A DNA stretch of 64,000 bases from an uncultured Prevotellaceae bacterium (GCA_947306175.1 CAMZFV010000007.1:1-64000), one strand, 5' to 3'; positions 51,445 to 61,430 are shown, counted from the stretch's first letter. The notes: generated from the letters alone by a model not told the origin. Translations and numbers: made by a program.

Positions 51445-53760
51445 TCAGAAGGGATAGCCGATGGCCAGGTGGAAGGTCAAACCGTCCTTGAAACTGGGAA
51501 TGTTGTAGTAACCGCTCTTCTCTGTTTTGTAGGGTGCATGTATGCCGATTCCCAGATCAGCCCTCACCACCAGCATTGACATGTCGAAGCGAAGTCCAAA
51601 CCCCGTTCCCAGTGCCAACTCATCAAAGAAATTCTTCATCTTCAATTTTCCGCCAGGGCGACTCTCATCATCCTCGAGCAGCCAGATGTTGCCAGCGTCA
51701 AGGAAGACGGCACCGTGGAAATAGCCCAATATGGGGAAACGGTACTCCACATTGGCCTCAAACTTGAACGTACCCGTCTGGTCAAAATAGGAATTACCTG
51801 TAGTGTCGTTAGAATGGTAACTGCCGGGGCCTATAGAGCGCACGGGAAACGCCCTCACCGAATTGGAGCCGCCCACATAGAACTGCTCCCTATAAGGCAA
51901 CTCGGTACTGTTGCCATAGGCATGGGCCATACCCAGCAGCAGTCTCGTCGCCAAGGCACTCTTGTAGCCCACATATCGCGTCCACACCACCTGACCCTGT
52001 CCTTTAACGAACTGCGAGAACGGCGTGCCCAATACTTCCTTGGTGCCTTTAGCCCCAAATAATGACCACAGTCCTGAAGCGATATTGCCCGCCTCGGATA
52101 CAGTTCCGACAAAGGTGATGTGGTCACGGTAGGTAATGTCGCGGTCAAAGGTATAGGTATATTCAATCTTGGGAATAAAGACGTCCTTGAAACTCTCCCT
52201 CAAGTATAAATTGCGCTGCATCACCGAGTCAAATCTCTCGTTCGTGCTCAGCAAGCGGTTATAGGTCAGCTTGAAGGGCGTGAGCACATGGCTGGAATAA
52301 CGGTCAGCATGCCATTCCCACGTGGCGGCAAACGCAAGCTGCGACATCTTGAAGTATTTTGGACGGTTCATCAGGTCGGCACTGAGCGAGAAGCGGGTCC
52401 AATTGGTGTAACGGCGAGAGGGGTACAGGAATTTCGGTGCCAACAAGCGGGGAAAATCCAGCTTGGACTCTATACCGAACTCGTAGGAATTGAAATCCGC
52501 CCCTTTATAGTCGCCTGCTCCACCCGTCTGCCACTCATAGTCGCCATAGACGTCCACCGAGAATTTCTCCCCTGCCCCAAATGCGTTCTTGTGGGTTGCT
52601 CCGATCTCCACACCGGGGCCAATGTAGCTGCTGCTCTTGGAGGCACCATGCATCTCAAATGTCACCTCCCAGGGTTTATCCAAGATACAGTTGATGGCCA
52701 GGTCAAGCAGGCCTTTGCCATCGGGCGTCACGCTGTCGAGCGGATTTACCTGGATATCCACCGTGCTGAAGATGCCCAGGCGTGACAATGCCGCTTGGGT
52801 ACGGTCGATGCTGTTGACTCGGAACAGACGACCCTTGCGGGTGCGGATGCAGTTGGGAATCACATGGTCCTTGATATAGACGGGTTCATACTTGATGAGG
52901 GTGCAGCGGTCGTTCTTGACGGTGTCGGGCTCACCACGCACATCATCATTGAACACCGATGCCACAATATCGTGGGTGAGATACTGCATTCGGGCATTGT
53001 TGGGAATATCGTTGGATTCCACCAGCCGCAGGTGAATAATGCCTTTGTCCTGCACGCTATCGGCCAGAAACTGGATGTGCTCGGGTTGGAAGTAATAGTA
53101 GCCGTGGTTGCGCACGTAATTGGTGATGTCGATTCTAACGGCACTCAGCGAGTCCAGGCAATAGCGGCTGCCCGGCTGCAGGTAATGGTTCTCGCTGGCC
53201 AGCGAGTCCACCATCATCATGAGGGGGTCTTTGCCACCCGTATAATGCACTTCGCCAATCGTGTAAGGCGGCTTGACATACACGTCGTAGGATATTTTGG
53301 CCTTCTTGGGGTTCTTCTTGGGGTGAATCGTGTAGGTGGCGTTGGAGGTGAAATAACCGTTGTTGGCGAGAATGGTGTTAATCATATCCACTCGTGCCTG
53401 AGGATTCACGCGCTTGACGAGAACAGGCTTGGCGGCAAAATGCTTGTACAGCCAACCCTTGAAGCCCGTGGCATCCTCGTCGATGTTATTGTAGAGCATC
53501 AGGCCAATGGGGAACGGCGTGCGGTAATAAGGAGAATACAGCGGGTTGTTGGGGCGGACGTTGATAGCGGTGAAAATGTCTTCTTTCACTCCAGCGTCCA
53601 GCTTGGTGTCTTCCTCGTGGTATTTGAGGTGTTTCACTCCCGTATATAGCACATCGTTCTCGCCCAGTTTTTTGGTCGTCGAGCAAGACGAGGCCATCAT
53701 GAGCAATAGCCCCACAATAGCCAGCAGCGGGAAAATATGTCGTTTACTCTTCATTATCAT
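51445..53760 (-). CDS. tamL: TamL: lipoprotein-type BamA/TamA outer-membrane protein
   Basis: A 771-residue Omp85-family protein. Like other Bacteroidetes TamL it has a lipobox (LMMASSC) instead of an ordinary signal cleavage site, then POTRA-like domains (about 60-400) and a 16-strand barrel (about 410-771) with SNSVRAFPVRSIGPGSY and a terminal aromatic strand ending LAIGYPF. Works with TamB in moving lipids or inserting outer-membrane proteins. ATG 53760 overlaps tamB by 17 nt (the alternative M at 53754 gives 11 nt), implying translational coupling. Confidence 0.93.
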   Translation of the reverse strand: MIMKSKRHIFPLLAIVGLLLMMASSCSTTKKLGENDVLYTGVKHLKYHEEDTKLDAGVKEDIFTAINVRPNNPLYSPYYRTPFPIGLMLYNNIDEDATGFKGWLYKHFAAKPVLVKRVNPQARVDMINTILANNGYFTSNATYTIHPKKNPKKAKISYDVYVKPPYTIGEVHYTGGKDPLMMMVDSLASENHYLQPGSRYCLDSLSAVRIDITNYVRNHGYYYFQPEHIQFLADSVQDKGIIHLRLVESNDIPNNARMQYLTHDIVASVFNDDVRGEPDTVKNDRCTLIKYEPVYIKDHVIPNCIRTRKGRLFRVNSIDRTQAALSRLGIFSTVDIQVNPLDSVTPDGKGLLDLAINCILDKPWEVTFEMHGASKSSSYIGPGVEIGATHKNAFGAGEKFSVDVYGDYEWQTGGAGDYKGADFNSYEFGIESKLDFPRLLAPKFLYPSRRYTNWTRFSLSADLMNRPKYFKMSQLAFAATWEWHADRYSSHVLTPFKLTYNRLLSTNERFDSVMQRNLYLRESFKDVFIPKIEYTYTFDRDITYRDHITFVGTVSEAGNIASGLWSLFGAKGTKEVLGTPFSQFVKGQGQVVWTRYVGYKSALATRLLLGMAHAYGNSTELPYREQFYVGGSNSVRAFPVRSIGPGSYHSNDTTGNSYFDQTGTFKFEANVEYRFPILGYFHGAVFLDAGNIWLLEDDESRPGGKLKMKNFFDELALGTGFGLRFDMSMLVVRADLGIGIHAPYKTEKSGYYNIPSFKDGLTFHLAIGYPF

Positions 53761-56700
53761 CTTTCTTGCGGGTTACGGTGGGTTTGTCAATGGCCGGACT
53801 GTCATCGAGGGGAACAACGTATGTCTCGTCGTTGGCAATGGCATCGAGAGCCTCTTCCTGCAACTTCAAGGCTGCCTTGCGGGCTTTCTCCAGCGAGTCA
53901 CGTATGAGGTATTCACGCGAGTGCTTGAAGGTGAAGAGGTTCTTCAGGTTAGTGAGTTTGCGCTTGAGCACATAGGCCACACCTGTCTCGACCACCTGGC
54001 CTTCCACCACATTCTCATAGCCCGAATGGCGGAAGAGTTTCAGATATCGGCTGCCGTTGTCGTTGAGGTAATACTCCAGCGAAATGTCGTTAAACAGATT
54101 GTTGGTGATATCCTCATCATTCTTGGCATCGGTGCTGTATTCACCACCCACGACAATCTTGAAGCGGTCGTTGAACAGGGTCTTGGCCAGGCGATAACTG
54201 TAGCTGGTCTCGGTGCCACCGCTGCGGGTGCCCTCATACTGGTTAATGCCAAACGAGAGGTCGATGCCCGGCAAGGTCTCGGCAGCCCAGGCGTTGAGCT
54301 TGGATTGCAGGAAGGAGAACAGGGCCGTGGTGGCCGAGAGATTCTTGAATTGAGTGAGTCCCGCAATGTTACTTAGGTCATTCTTGCCAATATAGGTGTT
54401 ACTGAGCAACAGGTTGATGGCCGCCTGGGAACGTTCGTTGTCGGTCATCGACTGCAATTCATTCTCCACCGAACTTACTTCACCCTCACAGCTCAGGTCA
54501 AATTTCAGGTCGATGTTACTGAGGGTTCCTCCCACGTGGGCATCAATGATGAACTCCACTGGCTTATCCTCACCCTTCACACTGGTCTTGGTGCGCTCGG
54601 TACCGTTGAGGTTCAATTGGGGATTGAGCATTTCTCCCGTCCAGGTGATTGTGCTGCCGTTGGTGATCGAGAAGTTCTTTTGCGACATCAGCGGCGGTGT
54701 GTAGCGCAGGTTGCCGCTGGTAATCGTGTAGCTGCCCGTGAGGTTGTCCTTGCCGGCAAAGTCGAGGCTGTATTTCAGGCGGCCACTGCCATCGACGGTC
54801 GCACGGTTCTGGCCGTCCTCCGACAGGAAAACATTCACCTTGGCACCCTTCTCCACATCAATATTGGCAAGAATATTGGTCGCGCTGCTACCCTTGCCCG
54901 TCACCAGGATGGTGGAGGCTGCAGGCTGATTGAAGTCGATAAAGGTCACCATATTCTCGTCAACAGCGGTTTTGAGCTGGGAGATGTCGTTTTTCATCAC
55001 ATAGGTGATGTTAGACCCTGACAACAGCGTGGCATCGGCCCTCACCGTCATAATGCCGCCATTACTCTTAACAGTCGCGTTGATGTCGGCCAAACCCTTA
55101 CCGAAAATCTCTGTCACATCGTCCTGCTGGCTGTTCATGAACTGCACCTCACGGCCCCTGGCATTCAGGTCAATCACCATGTTATCCAGGTCTCGCAGGT
55201 CAACGGTGCCATTCAGATAAACGGGGCTGCGGTTAGCTCCGGTGAGTTTGTAATTCTCAAAGGTAATCACATTGTCCTCGACGGGAATACGGTCGGAGGC
55301 GAATTTGAGCGAACTGCCGTAGCGGGGCAGGTTCACCGTGGCCGAGTCGGCAATGAGGTAACCGCTCACACGGGGATTGTCGCTGGAACCGCTCACCTGA
55401 AGGTCGCCTATGGCATAACCCTCCAGCCAGATGTAATTGCCGGGGATGAAGGCATTGGCACGTTCCAGCGGGAAGCGGTTGAAGTGGGCTTCCATGTTGA
55501 ACGGTGAGTCGGCATCGGCATCGTTCAGCGAGCCCCGCAGCGTGATGGCGTTCTTGCCGTCAAGGATAAGGTCGGCGGTCAGGCGGGTCGATGCCGTGGC
55601 AGGATCCAGGTCAAAGTCGGCGTTGAGGGTCACATCGCCCTCTGGCTTGCCGTTATAGACAAAGTCCTTGATGTCGATGGTCCCGTCACCGTCGGCGTTG
55701 GTGCCATCCCAGTTGACGTCAATATTGGCATTGACGGTGCCGCTGGTCTTATCGAGCATGGGCACGATGCGGGTCCATTCCTCCAGCTTGAGGTTGTCGA
55801 TGGTGAGCTGCACATTCTCGGTGCTGTCACCCGGCAGGCGGTGGGTCAGCAATTCCACGCTGCTGCTGTCGCTGCGCAGCTGCAGGTTGGCGTCAATCAT
55901 GCGGGTGCGGTAATCCACGTTCACATAATTGTCATCGTTGACGGTCCAGTGCCTGTAGCCGATGACGGGGTCCTTGCCAAAGAGGCGTGCCCTCACCTCG
56001 TTCTCGGTAAGGCAGGCATTGCAGCCCAGGCGGTAACCCGTCTCGCCCTTGATGTTCTGCTGTTGTAGCATGAAATCCACTGCGGGCCCCTTGATGCCAC
56101 CCTCGATGTCAACCTGGGCAAACTCGTCCCAAGTGCCCGGGCGGTTCCCCATGTGGGCGTTGAAGGCGAGGTATTTGTTGTTCAACTCGTTGGCGTGAAT
56201 GGTGATGGTGTCGATGTTGGTCTCGCCATAGCTGATGCCATGTGCCCTACCGTCGAGGAAGAGGCTCGTGTCACGGCTCATTTCGCAGCTGACGTCGCGG
56301 AAGTCGATTTCGTGCTGTTGCAGATAGCGCTGCACCAGTCCGTCGGTGCCCATGTGCATGTCAAAGTCGAAATAAGGCATCGGCTCTTTCAGCTTCTCAA
56401 CGTCTATCCACTTGTCCTTGTACTGGCGCTGGAACTCGCTGGCGGTATTCTTGAAGTCCTCGATAAGCGGCGTCAGGGCGCTGGGCGAGTTCAGGTGGGC
56501 GTAGAAGTCCTCGTTCTCGACCATGATGCAGGTGCTCGACGGCGTGCTGTGCAGCGTGCAGTGTACATCGTCGGCAACGAGGTAGCTGCTGTCGAGTTTC
56601 CAGTTCAGGTCGGTAAGCGTCAGGTCGGCGTCGCACTCCTGGGTGCGCAGGTTGATGTCACCCTCGGCATGGACCTTGGTGGTGCCGTCACACACGCCGT

Positions 56701-58666
56701 CATACATGCCCAGGTAGTTCAAATCCAAATCCCGCACATTGCCATCGGCGGTGAACACATAGTGGTCGTTACAGATGGTGCCGTGGGCATTGGCATCAAA
56801 GTCACAGCCCTTGTTGGCACTCGAAGCATAGACGTCGGCATAGCCGCCACGCAGCTTGCCACGGGCCTTGAGGTTGCCATAGTGCGTGCCGTTATAGCGC
56901 ACGCTGGCCAGGTTGACGGTGGCGTCGGTCCAGGTGGAGCCGCAGTCGGTAAAGTCAAAGCCGTGGCCACGGGCGTTGATGCTGCCCGTGAGGTTATTCA
57001 CATCATATTTTGGCAGGAACGACTTGACGGGGAAGTTGTTGAAGGCGGCATCCACGTCATAGTTCTCGTTGCACACGTCGTAGTAGCCATCGCCACGCAT
57101 CGAGCCGCCACCCGTCGTGACGCGCAGGTTGCGGGCTACCCACTTGCAGCCTTCCTTGTTGATTTTTCCGCTCATCTTCATGGGCGGCAGCTTCACGTCG
57201 TCCAGGCCGAGCATCTTGTTCAGCACGCTGGGGTCACGCAGGTCCACCTCGGTGTCGAGGTCGGCCTTCATGCGGTCCATGTCGGTGGGATTGTAGATGG
57301 TGCCCTTGCCCTTGATGCGGCCTATGCCGGGCACGTCGGCATCGAGCGACTGAACGTCAACGCGCTTGTCGTTGCCACGGGCTTTGGCCTTGACGCGCAC
57401 GGGCTTGTTATGAGGAATATCCTTCAAGGCTTTGCGGGCTTCGGGCACGAGTTTCTCCACCTCGTTGAGGTCGATTTTGCTGTCGGTGTCGATGGTGGCT
57501 TTGCCGTTGGGCTTGCCGTCGAGCATGTCCTGATCCACGTGGGCATCCATCTTGATGTCGCTGCCCTTGGTCTTGAGTTTCACGTCGTTGAGGTCAAGGC
57601 CGTTCTTGTTCTTGTTGACGGTGCCGCTGGCGTCCTTGACCTGCAAGCCGCTGCGTTCCTTGCCACTGAGGTGCTTGACGGGCACCTTGAGGTTATCGCC
57701 GTCATACTCAAAGTTGTCGATGGCGGCGTTCACATCCTCCACCTCGATATTGTCGGGATCCAGCGTGGTGCCGGGCTTGTTGGGCTTCTTGCCCGTCTGC
57801 CCGTATTTGCCCTTGCTGTTGGTCACGCGCACCTTGTCGGCTTTCACCTTCCACGGCTTATCGTCGCCCTTATCCTGGTTGGCATCCTTGGGCATGGGAT
57901 GGTCCTTGCGGTATTGCTTGGCGTCCTTCTCGCTGGGATGCTCATATTTCACGTCAGCCTTATCGACATTGAGTTCGCCCACATCGACGGTCTGTTTGTC
58001 GGTATCGACCTTCACGTCCTTGGCCTCGGCATGGCCCACGTGGGCATCCAGGTTATCGACTGTGGGTTTCATGTCCATCTTGTAGTCCACATCATCGGCC
58101 GTGACCTTGTCGGCGTTGACTTTCCAGGGCTTGCTGGGTTCTTTCTTCGGGTCGGGCTTTTTCTTCTCGGGCTTATAGCTCATCTTGGCCTTGCCGCCCT
58201 TGAGTGCCGCATTGCCCACATCCACCTGGTTGTTGTTCAGGTCCACCTTGGCCTTGTCGATTTTGGCATCATCCACATCCACGTCAAGGTCCATCGAGCC
58301 GTCTTCGGTCTTGATTTGGCTCTTGGCACCCTTCAGGGAGACGTTATCAGCTTCCACCTTCTTATCAATCAATGGTTTGGGCTTGATGTCGGCTTTGACT
58401 TCATCGGCCTTAAACAGGGTGTCGCCATTCTCGTCGATGACCTGCACATCGGTAGCGGTGACGTCGAGCGGGAACCTCACCCTCACGTCGCCCACGCTGA
58501 TGTCCTTGCCGGTCTTCTCGCTGGCATATTCGGCAGCCATGTCGGCCACCTTGTTCTGCACCCACGGGATATACAGGGCAAACGGCAGGGCCGCTACCAT
58601 ACCCAAGACACCTGCCGACACCCAGCCAGCCACCTTGGAGAACATATTTCCCTTCTTCCCGAACAT
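53744..58666 (-). CDS. tamB: Translocation and assembly module protein TamB
   Basis: A 1640-residue AsmA-like bridge between inner and outer membrane; partner of TamL. The N-terminal membrane anchor (VAGWVSAGVLGMVAALPFAL, about 12-31) is followed by about 450 residues of charged Lys/Asp repeats (KVDLNNNQVDVGNAALKGGK, KVNADKVTADDVDYKMD), the long beta-taco region, and a C-terminal DUF490 domain (about 1180-1580). The K/D-rich segment is unusual in composition; it carries the long antisense ORF 56153-58708, which I regard as a shadow. Upstream lies a heptad palindrome. Confidence 0.92.
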   Translation of the reverse strand: MFGKKGNMFSKVAGWVSAGVLGMVAALPFALYIPWVQNKVADMAAEYASEKTGKDISVGDVRVRFPLDVTATDVQVIDENGDTLFKADEVKADIKPKPLIDKKVEADNVSLKGAKSQIKTEDGSMDLDVDVDDAKIDKAKVDLNNNQVDVGNAALKGGKAKMSYKPEKKKPDPKKEPSKPWKVNADKVTADDVDYKMDMKPTVDNLDAHVGHAEAKDVKVDTDKQTVDVGELNVDKADVKYEHPSEKDAKQYRKDHPMPKDANQDKGDDKPWKVKADKVRVTNSKGKYGQTGKKPNKPGTTLDPDNIEVEDVNAAIDNFEYDGDNLKVPVKHLSGKERSGLQVKDASGTVNKNKNGLDLNDVKLKTKGSDIKMDAHVDQDMLDGKPNGKATIDTDSKIDLNEVEKLVPEARKALKDIPHNKPVRVKAKARGNDKRVDVQSLDADVPGIGRIKGKGTIYNPTDMDRMKADLDTEVDLRDPSVLNKMLGLDDVKLPPMKMSGKINKEGCKWVARNLRVTTGGGSMRGDGYYDVCNENYDVDAAFNNFPVKSFLPKYDVNNLTGSINARGHGFDFTDCGSTWTDATVNLASVRYNGTHYGNLKARGKLRGGYADVYASSANKGCDFDANAHGTICNDHYVFTADGNVRDLDLNYLGMYDGVCDGTTKVHAEGDINLRTQECDADLTLTDLNWKLDSSYLVADDVHCTLHSTPSSTCIMVENEDFYAHLNSPSALTPLIEDFKNTASEFQRQYKDKWIDVEKLKEPMPYFDFDMHMGTDGLVQRYLQQHEIDFRDVSCEMSRDTSLFLDGRAHGISYGETNIDTITIHANELNNKYLAFNAHMGNRPGTWDEFAQVDIEGGIKGPAVDFMLQQQNIKGETGYRLGCNACLTENEVRARLFGKDPVIGYRHWTVNDDNYVNVDYRTRMIDANLQLRSDSSSVELLTHRLPGDSTENVQLTIDNLKLEEWTRIVPMLDKTSGTVNANIDVNWDGTNADGDGTIDIKDFVYNGKPEGDVTLNADFDLDPATASTRLTADLILDGKNAITLRGSLNDADADSPFNMEAHFNRFPLERANAFIPGNYIWLEGYAIGDLQVSGSSDNPRVSGYLIADSATVNLPRYGSSLKFASDRIPVEDNVITFENYKLTGANRSPVYLNGTVDLRDLDNMVIDLNARGREVQFMNSQQDDVTEIFGKGLADINATVKSNGGIMTVRADATLLSGSNITYVMKNDISQLKTAVDENMVTFIDFNQPAASTILVTGKGSSATNILANIDVEKGAKVNVFLSEDGQNRATVDGSGRLKYSLDFAGKDNLTGSYTITSGNLRYTPPLMSQKNFSITNGSTITWTGEMLNPQLNLNGTERTKTSVKGEDKPVEFIIDAHVGGTLSNIDLKFDLSCEGEVSSVENELQSMTDNERSQAAINLLLSNTYIGKNDLSNIAGLTQFKNLSATTALFSFLQSKLNAWAAETLPGIDLSFGINQYEGTRSGGTETSYSYRLAKTLFNDRFKIVVGGEYSTDAKNDEDITNNLFNDISLEYYLNDNGSRYLKLFRHSGYENVVEGQVVETGVAYVLKRKLTNLKNLFTFKHSREYLIRDSLEKARKAALKLQEEALDAIANDETYVVPLDDSPAIDKPTVTRKKDDNEE

Positions 58667-58697
58667 ATCTTTCGCAAGATATTAACTTGCTCACTGT

Positions 58698-58782
58698 TGA
58701 TAGTTTAAAGGTTAAAGTTTAAAGACTTGGGGCGCGAATGCCCCTCTAAACTCTAAACTCTAAACCCTAAACTCTAAACTTC
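58698..58782. repeat. Opposed heptad arrays, telomere-like CTCTAAA/CCCTAAA units
   Basis: AGTTTAAAGGTTAAAGTTTAAAG leads to a GGGGCGCGAATGCCCC centre (itself a palindrome), then five 7-nt units CTCTAAA, CTCTAAA, CTCTAAA, CCCTAAA, CTCTAAA. Resemblance to eukaryotic telomere repeats is by motif only. Confidence 0.7.
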
Positions 58783-58974
58783 AAGTTTTTTAAGAGGCGC
58801 AGCCACTTTAAAAACTTGACTTTATCTAGGCTTTAACCTGCAAATTTACAAAACAATTATCGAAAACGGCAAGTTTTTCCCCCAGTTTTTCCATTTTGTC
58901 ATTGCCAAAACGTGAATTCACACGCAATCAGTGAAATTAGCGCAATTCGCATTAGCCCCGCAGGGGGGGCAGGT

Positions 58975-59006
58975 TTTGTGTTTTTCAGGAATTTGAGTTA
59001 CCTTTG
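58975..59006 (+). promoter_or_regulatory. Promoter of the TPR receptor-like gene
   Basis: TTTG (58975-58978), exactly 20 nt, TACCTTTG (58999-59006), 28 nt before the ATG. A strong match to the Bacteroidetes consensus. Confidence 0.7.
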
Positions 59007-59033
59007 TCATCTAAATCTTAACGTGACAAAGCG

Positions 59034-61430
59034 ATGGAAGAGAAATGGGTAAAAAAATTCAGGGTTTTCTTGGCATCGTCCAATGAATTGAGCAATGACC
59101 GAAAAGATTTCGAGAGATTGATCTCCCGATTAAATAATCATTATGAAAGTCGAGGCATCCATTTTATTTTAGATATTTGGGAATACCTTGACCCAACCTT
59201 AATGAACAAACGCAAGCAGGATGAATACAACGGGTACATAAGGAATTGTGACGTTTTTGTGGCGCTCTTCTATCTCAAGGCTGGTGGATTTACACTTGAG
59301 GAGTTTACTGTAGCGGAACAGGAAAACAAGAAGCGCAAACTGCCCTTATTTATCTATTTCAAGGAAGGCGTGAATGGCTCAGATGAAAAAGAGTCATTGG
59401 AATTGACGAAGTTCAAGAATCATATCGAACTCCAATTAAAGCACTTCTGGGGAAGGTATGCCACCACTCCTGAGCTGCACTTGGATTTTGCCTTATGGTT
59501 AGACAATTATCTGTATGGCTCAAGGGGTAATACCAAGATTGAAAATGGCAGTGTGATGTTGGATGACGTCATCATCACTAAGATGTTGCAACTGCCCTTT
59601 GCATCAAACAACGAGGACTTCAAGCGAATGTATCAGGCAGCTCAAGAATTCCCTGCGAAAATCGAGAAATTGCGAAAACGAACGGAGAAATATCCAGATG
59701 ATCAGGAAATTCGTGACGAACTACAAGAGGCTTTAAATGAATACAATGACTTGATAAAGAAGTTTGAGGGGTATCAACAGAATTTGCTGGATACTGCAAA
59801 ACTCATCGCTGACAAAAGCCAGGAGCAAACCAGTGAAAAACTCCAAAGAGCGATTGAAGCTTTTAAGGCTGGTGATATGGCTGGAGCCAATGCCCTACTT
59901 CGTGAAATCGCCATTGACGCCGATAATCACATGGCGCAATTTGACAAATATAAAACACTCATTCTTCAGGATATTGATGCATTTCAACTGCAAGCCAAGA
60001 CTGAAATGACGGACTTGGAAACGCCCATCGAAGAGCGTATCGCCCGTGTTGCAGAAATCTATGCCAAGGCCGACGATTGGGCAAGCCGTAGCGCCTACGA
60101 CAAAGAGAAATACGCAATCCTTCTTTATGATTACGTTAAATTTCTTTTTGACTATGCCTTCTACAATGAAGCAGAGAAGATTTATCTTCGTCAAATTACC
60201 ATTTCCGAAGAAATCTACGGCAAAGAACACCCCTCTACCGCCACCTCCTACAACAACATCGGCTTGGTTTACAGTGAACAGGGCGACTATGACAAGGCGT
60301 TGGAGTACTACTTCAAGGCGTTAGATATCGACAAGAAAGTCTTGGGCAAAAAACACCCCTCTACCGCATCATCATACAACAATATCGGTTTGGTTTATGA
60401 TGAACAGGGCGACTATGACAAGGCATTGGAGTACTATTTTAAGGCGCTAGAAATCTGGGAGAATATCTTGGGTACAGAACACCCCTACACCGCCACGTCC
60501 TACAACAACATCGGTGCGATTTACTATAGCAAAGGCGACTATGACAAGGCGTTGGAGTACTACTTCAAGGCGTTGGATATCCGTGAGAAAGTCTTGGGCA
60601 AAGAGCACCCTGACACAGCCCAATCATACAACAACATCGGCGCAATTTACAATCAGAAGAGCGACTATGACAAGGCGTTGGAGTACTATTCTATGGCATT
60701 GGATATCGTCAGAAAATTTCTTGGTGAGATGCACCCATATACAGCAGCACCCTACAGCAACATCGGTAGGGTTTACGATAGCCAAGGTGACTATGACAAG
60801 GCATTGGAGTACTACTTCATGGCATTAGCTATCAATGAGAAGGTCTTGGGTGCTGATCACCCCTCTACCGCCACTGACTACAACAGCATCGCCACGGTTT
60901 GCTATAGCAAAGGCGACTATGACAAGGCATTAGAATACCATTTTAAAGCGTTAGCTATTCGTGAGGAAGTCTTGGGCACAGAACACCCCGACACAGCGCA
61001 ATCTTACAACAACATCGGCGCAATTTACTGGGAACAGGGCGACTATGACAAAGCATTGGAGTACTATTTAAAGGTGTTGGAAGTATTTGAGAAGGTATTG
61101 GGCACAGAACATCCATCTACCGCTACTGACTACAACAACATCGGCGCGGTTTACGAACGCAAGGGCGACTATGACAAGGCATTAAAGTACCATTTTAAAG
61201 CGTTAGCCATCCGTGAAGAAGTCTTGGGCACATTACACCCAGACACAGCTCAATCCTACAACAACATCGGCACGGTTTACTATAGCAAAGGTGATTATGA
61301 CAAGGCATTAGAGTATTTTAAGAAGGCGCTAGTCATATTTGAGAAAGTCTTGGGTGCTGAGCACCCCACTACACAAACTGTTCTGAGTAATATCGATTTT
61401 TTGAAAATCATAAAGGAATCGGAGGAGTAA
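59034..61430 (+). CDS. Receptor-like protein: TIR/DUF4062-like N-domain plus nine TPR units
   Basis: A 798-residue cytoplasmic protein with no signal peptide. The N-terminus (about 8-165; FRVFLASSNELSNDRKDFER, NCDVFVALFYLKAGGFTLEE) resembles DUF4062/TIR-like domains that head STAND and other sensor proteins; no catalytic Glu can be assigned with confidence. A helical linker (about 190-390) follows, then nine consecutive 42-residue TPR units of the kinesin-light-chain type (YNNIGLVYSEQGDYDKALEY) from 393 to 770 and a capping half-unit. Base composition is richer in A/T than neighbouring housekeeping genes. It stands alone between tamB and glgP. A role as sensor, possibly in defence, is inference. 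Confidence 0.75.
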   Translation: MEEKWVKKFRVFLASSNELSNDRKDFERLISRLNNHYESRGIHFILDIWEYLDPTLMNKRKQDEYNGYIRNCDVFVALFYLKAGGFTLEEFTVAEQENKKRKLPLFIYFKEGVNGSDEKESLELTKFKNHIELQLKHFWGRYATTPELHLDFALWLDNYLYGSRGNTKIENGSVMLDDVIITKMLQLPFASNNEDFKRMYQAAQEFPAKIEKLRKRTEKYPDDQEIRDELQEALNEYNDLIKKFEGYQQNLLDTAKLIADKSQEQTSEKLQRAIEAFKAGDMAGANALLREIAIDADNHMAQFDKYKTLILQDIDAFQLQAKTEMTDLETPIEERIARVAEIYAKADDWASRSAYDKEKYAILLYDYVKFLFDYAFYNEAEKIYLRQITISEEIYGKEHPSTATSYNNIGLVYSEQGDYDKALEYYFKALDIDKKVLGKKHPSTASSYNNIGLVYDEQGDYDKALEYYFKALEIWENILGTEHPYTATSYNNIGAIYYSKGDYDKALEYYFKALDIREKVLGKEHPDTAQSYNNIGAIYNQKSDYDKALEYYSMALDIVRKFLGEMHPYTAAPYSNIGRVYDSQGDYDKALEYYFMALAINEKVLGADHPSTATDYNSIATVCYSKGDYDKALEYHFKALAIREEVLGTEHPDTAQSYNNIGAIYWEQGDYDKALEYYLKVLEVFEKVLGTEHPSTATDYNNIGAVYERKGDYDKALKYHFKALAIREEVLGTLHPDTAQSYNNIGTVYYSKGDYDKALEYFKKALVIFEKVLGAEHPTTQTVLSNIDFLKIIKESEE
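60210..61427 (+). repeat. Nine 126-bp coding repeats (TPR units) plus a partial tenth
   Basis: Units start at 60210 and recur every 126 nt; GGCGACTATGACAAGGC appears nearly unchanged in most of them and TACAACAACATCGG in many. Retained similarity at synonymous positions points to recent unit duplication or gene conversion. Confidence 0.85.

Larger units (their letters stand above)
58667..59033. other. Spacer between tamB and the TPR receptor-like gene
   Basis: Holds the heptad palindrome (58698-58782), an ACGCAATCAGTGAAATTAGC sequence and the promoter of the TPR gene. No gene is seen. Confidence 0.6.

Noticed and set aside
56153-58708. 851-codon open frame antisense to tamB
   Set aside because: It lies exactly over the charged Lys/Asp-rich part of tamB, has a low-complexity His/Val/Gly composition and no start signals; it results from biased codon use on the real strand.
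60210-61343. Regular 126-nt repeats as a possible CRISPR array
   Set aside because: Units are contiguous, in frame and encode TPRs; there are no spacers.
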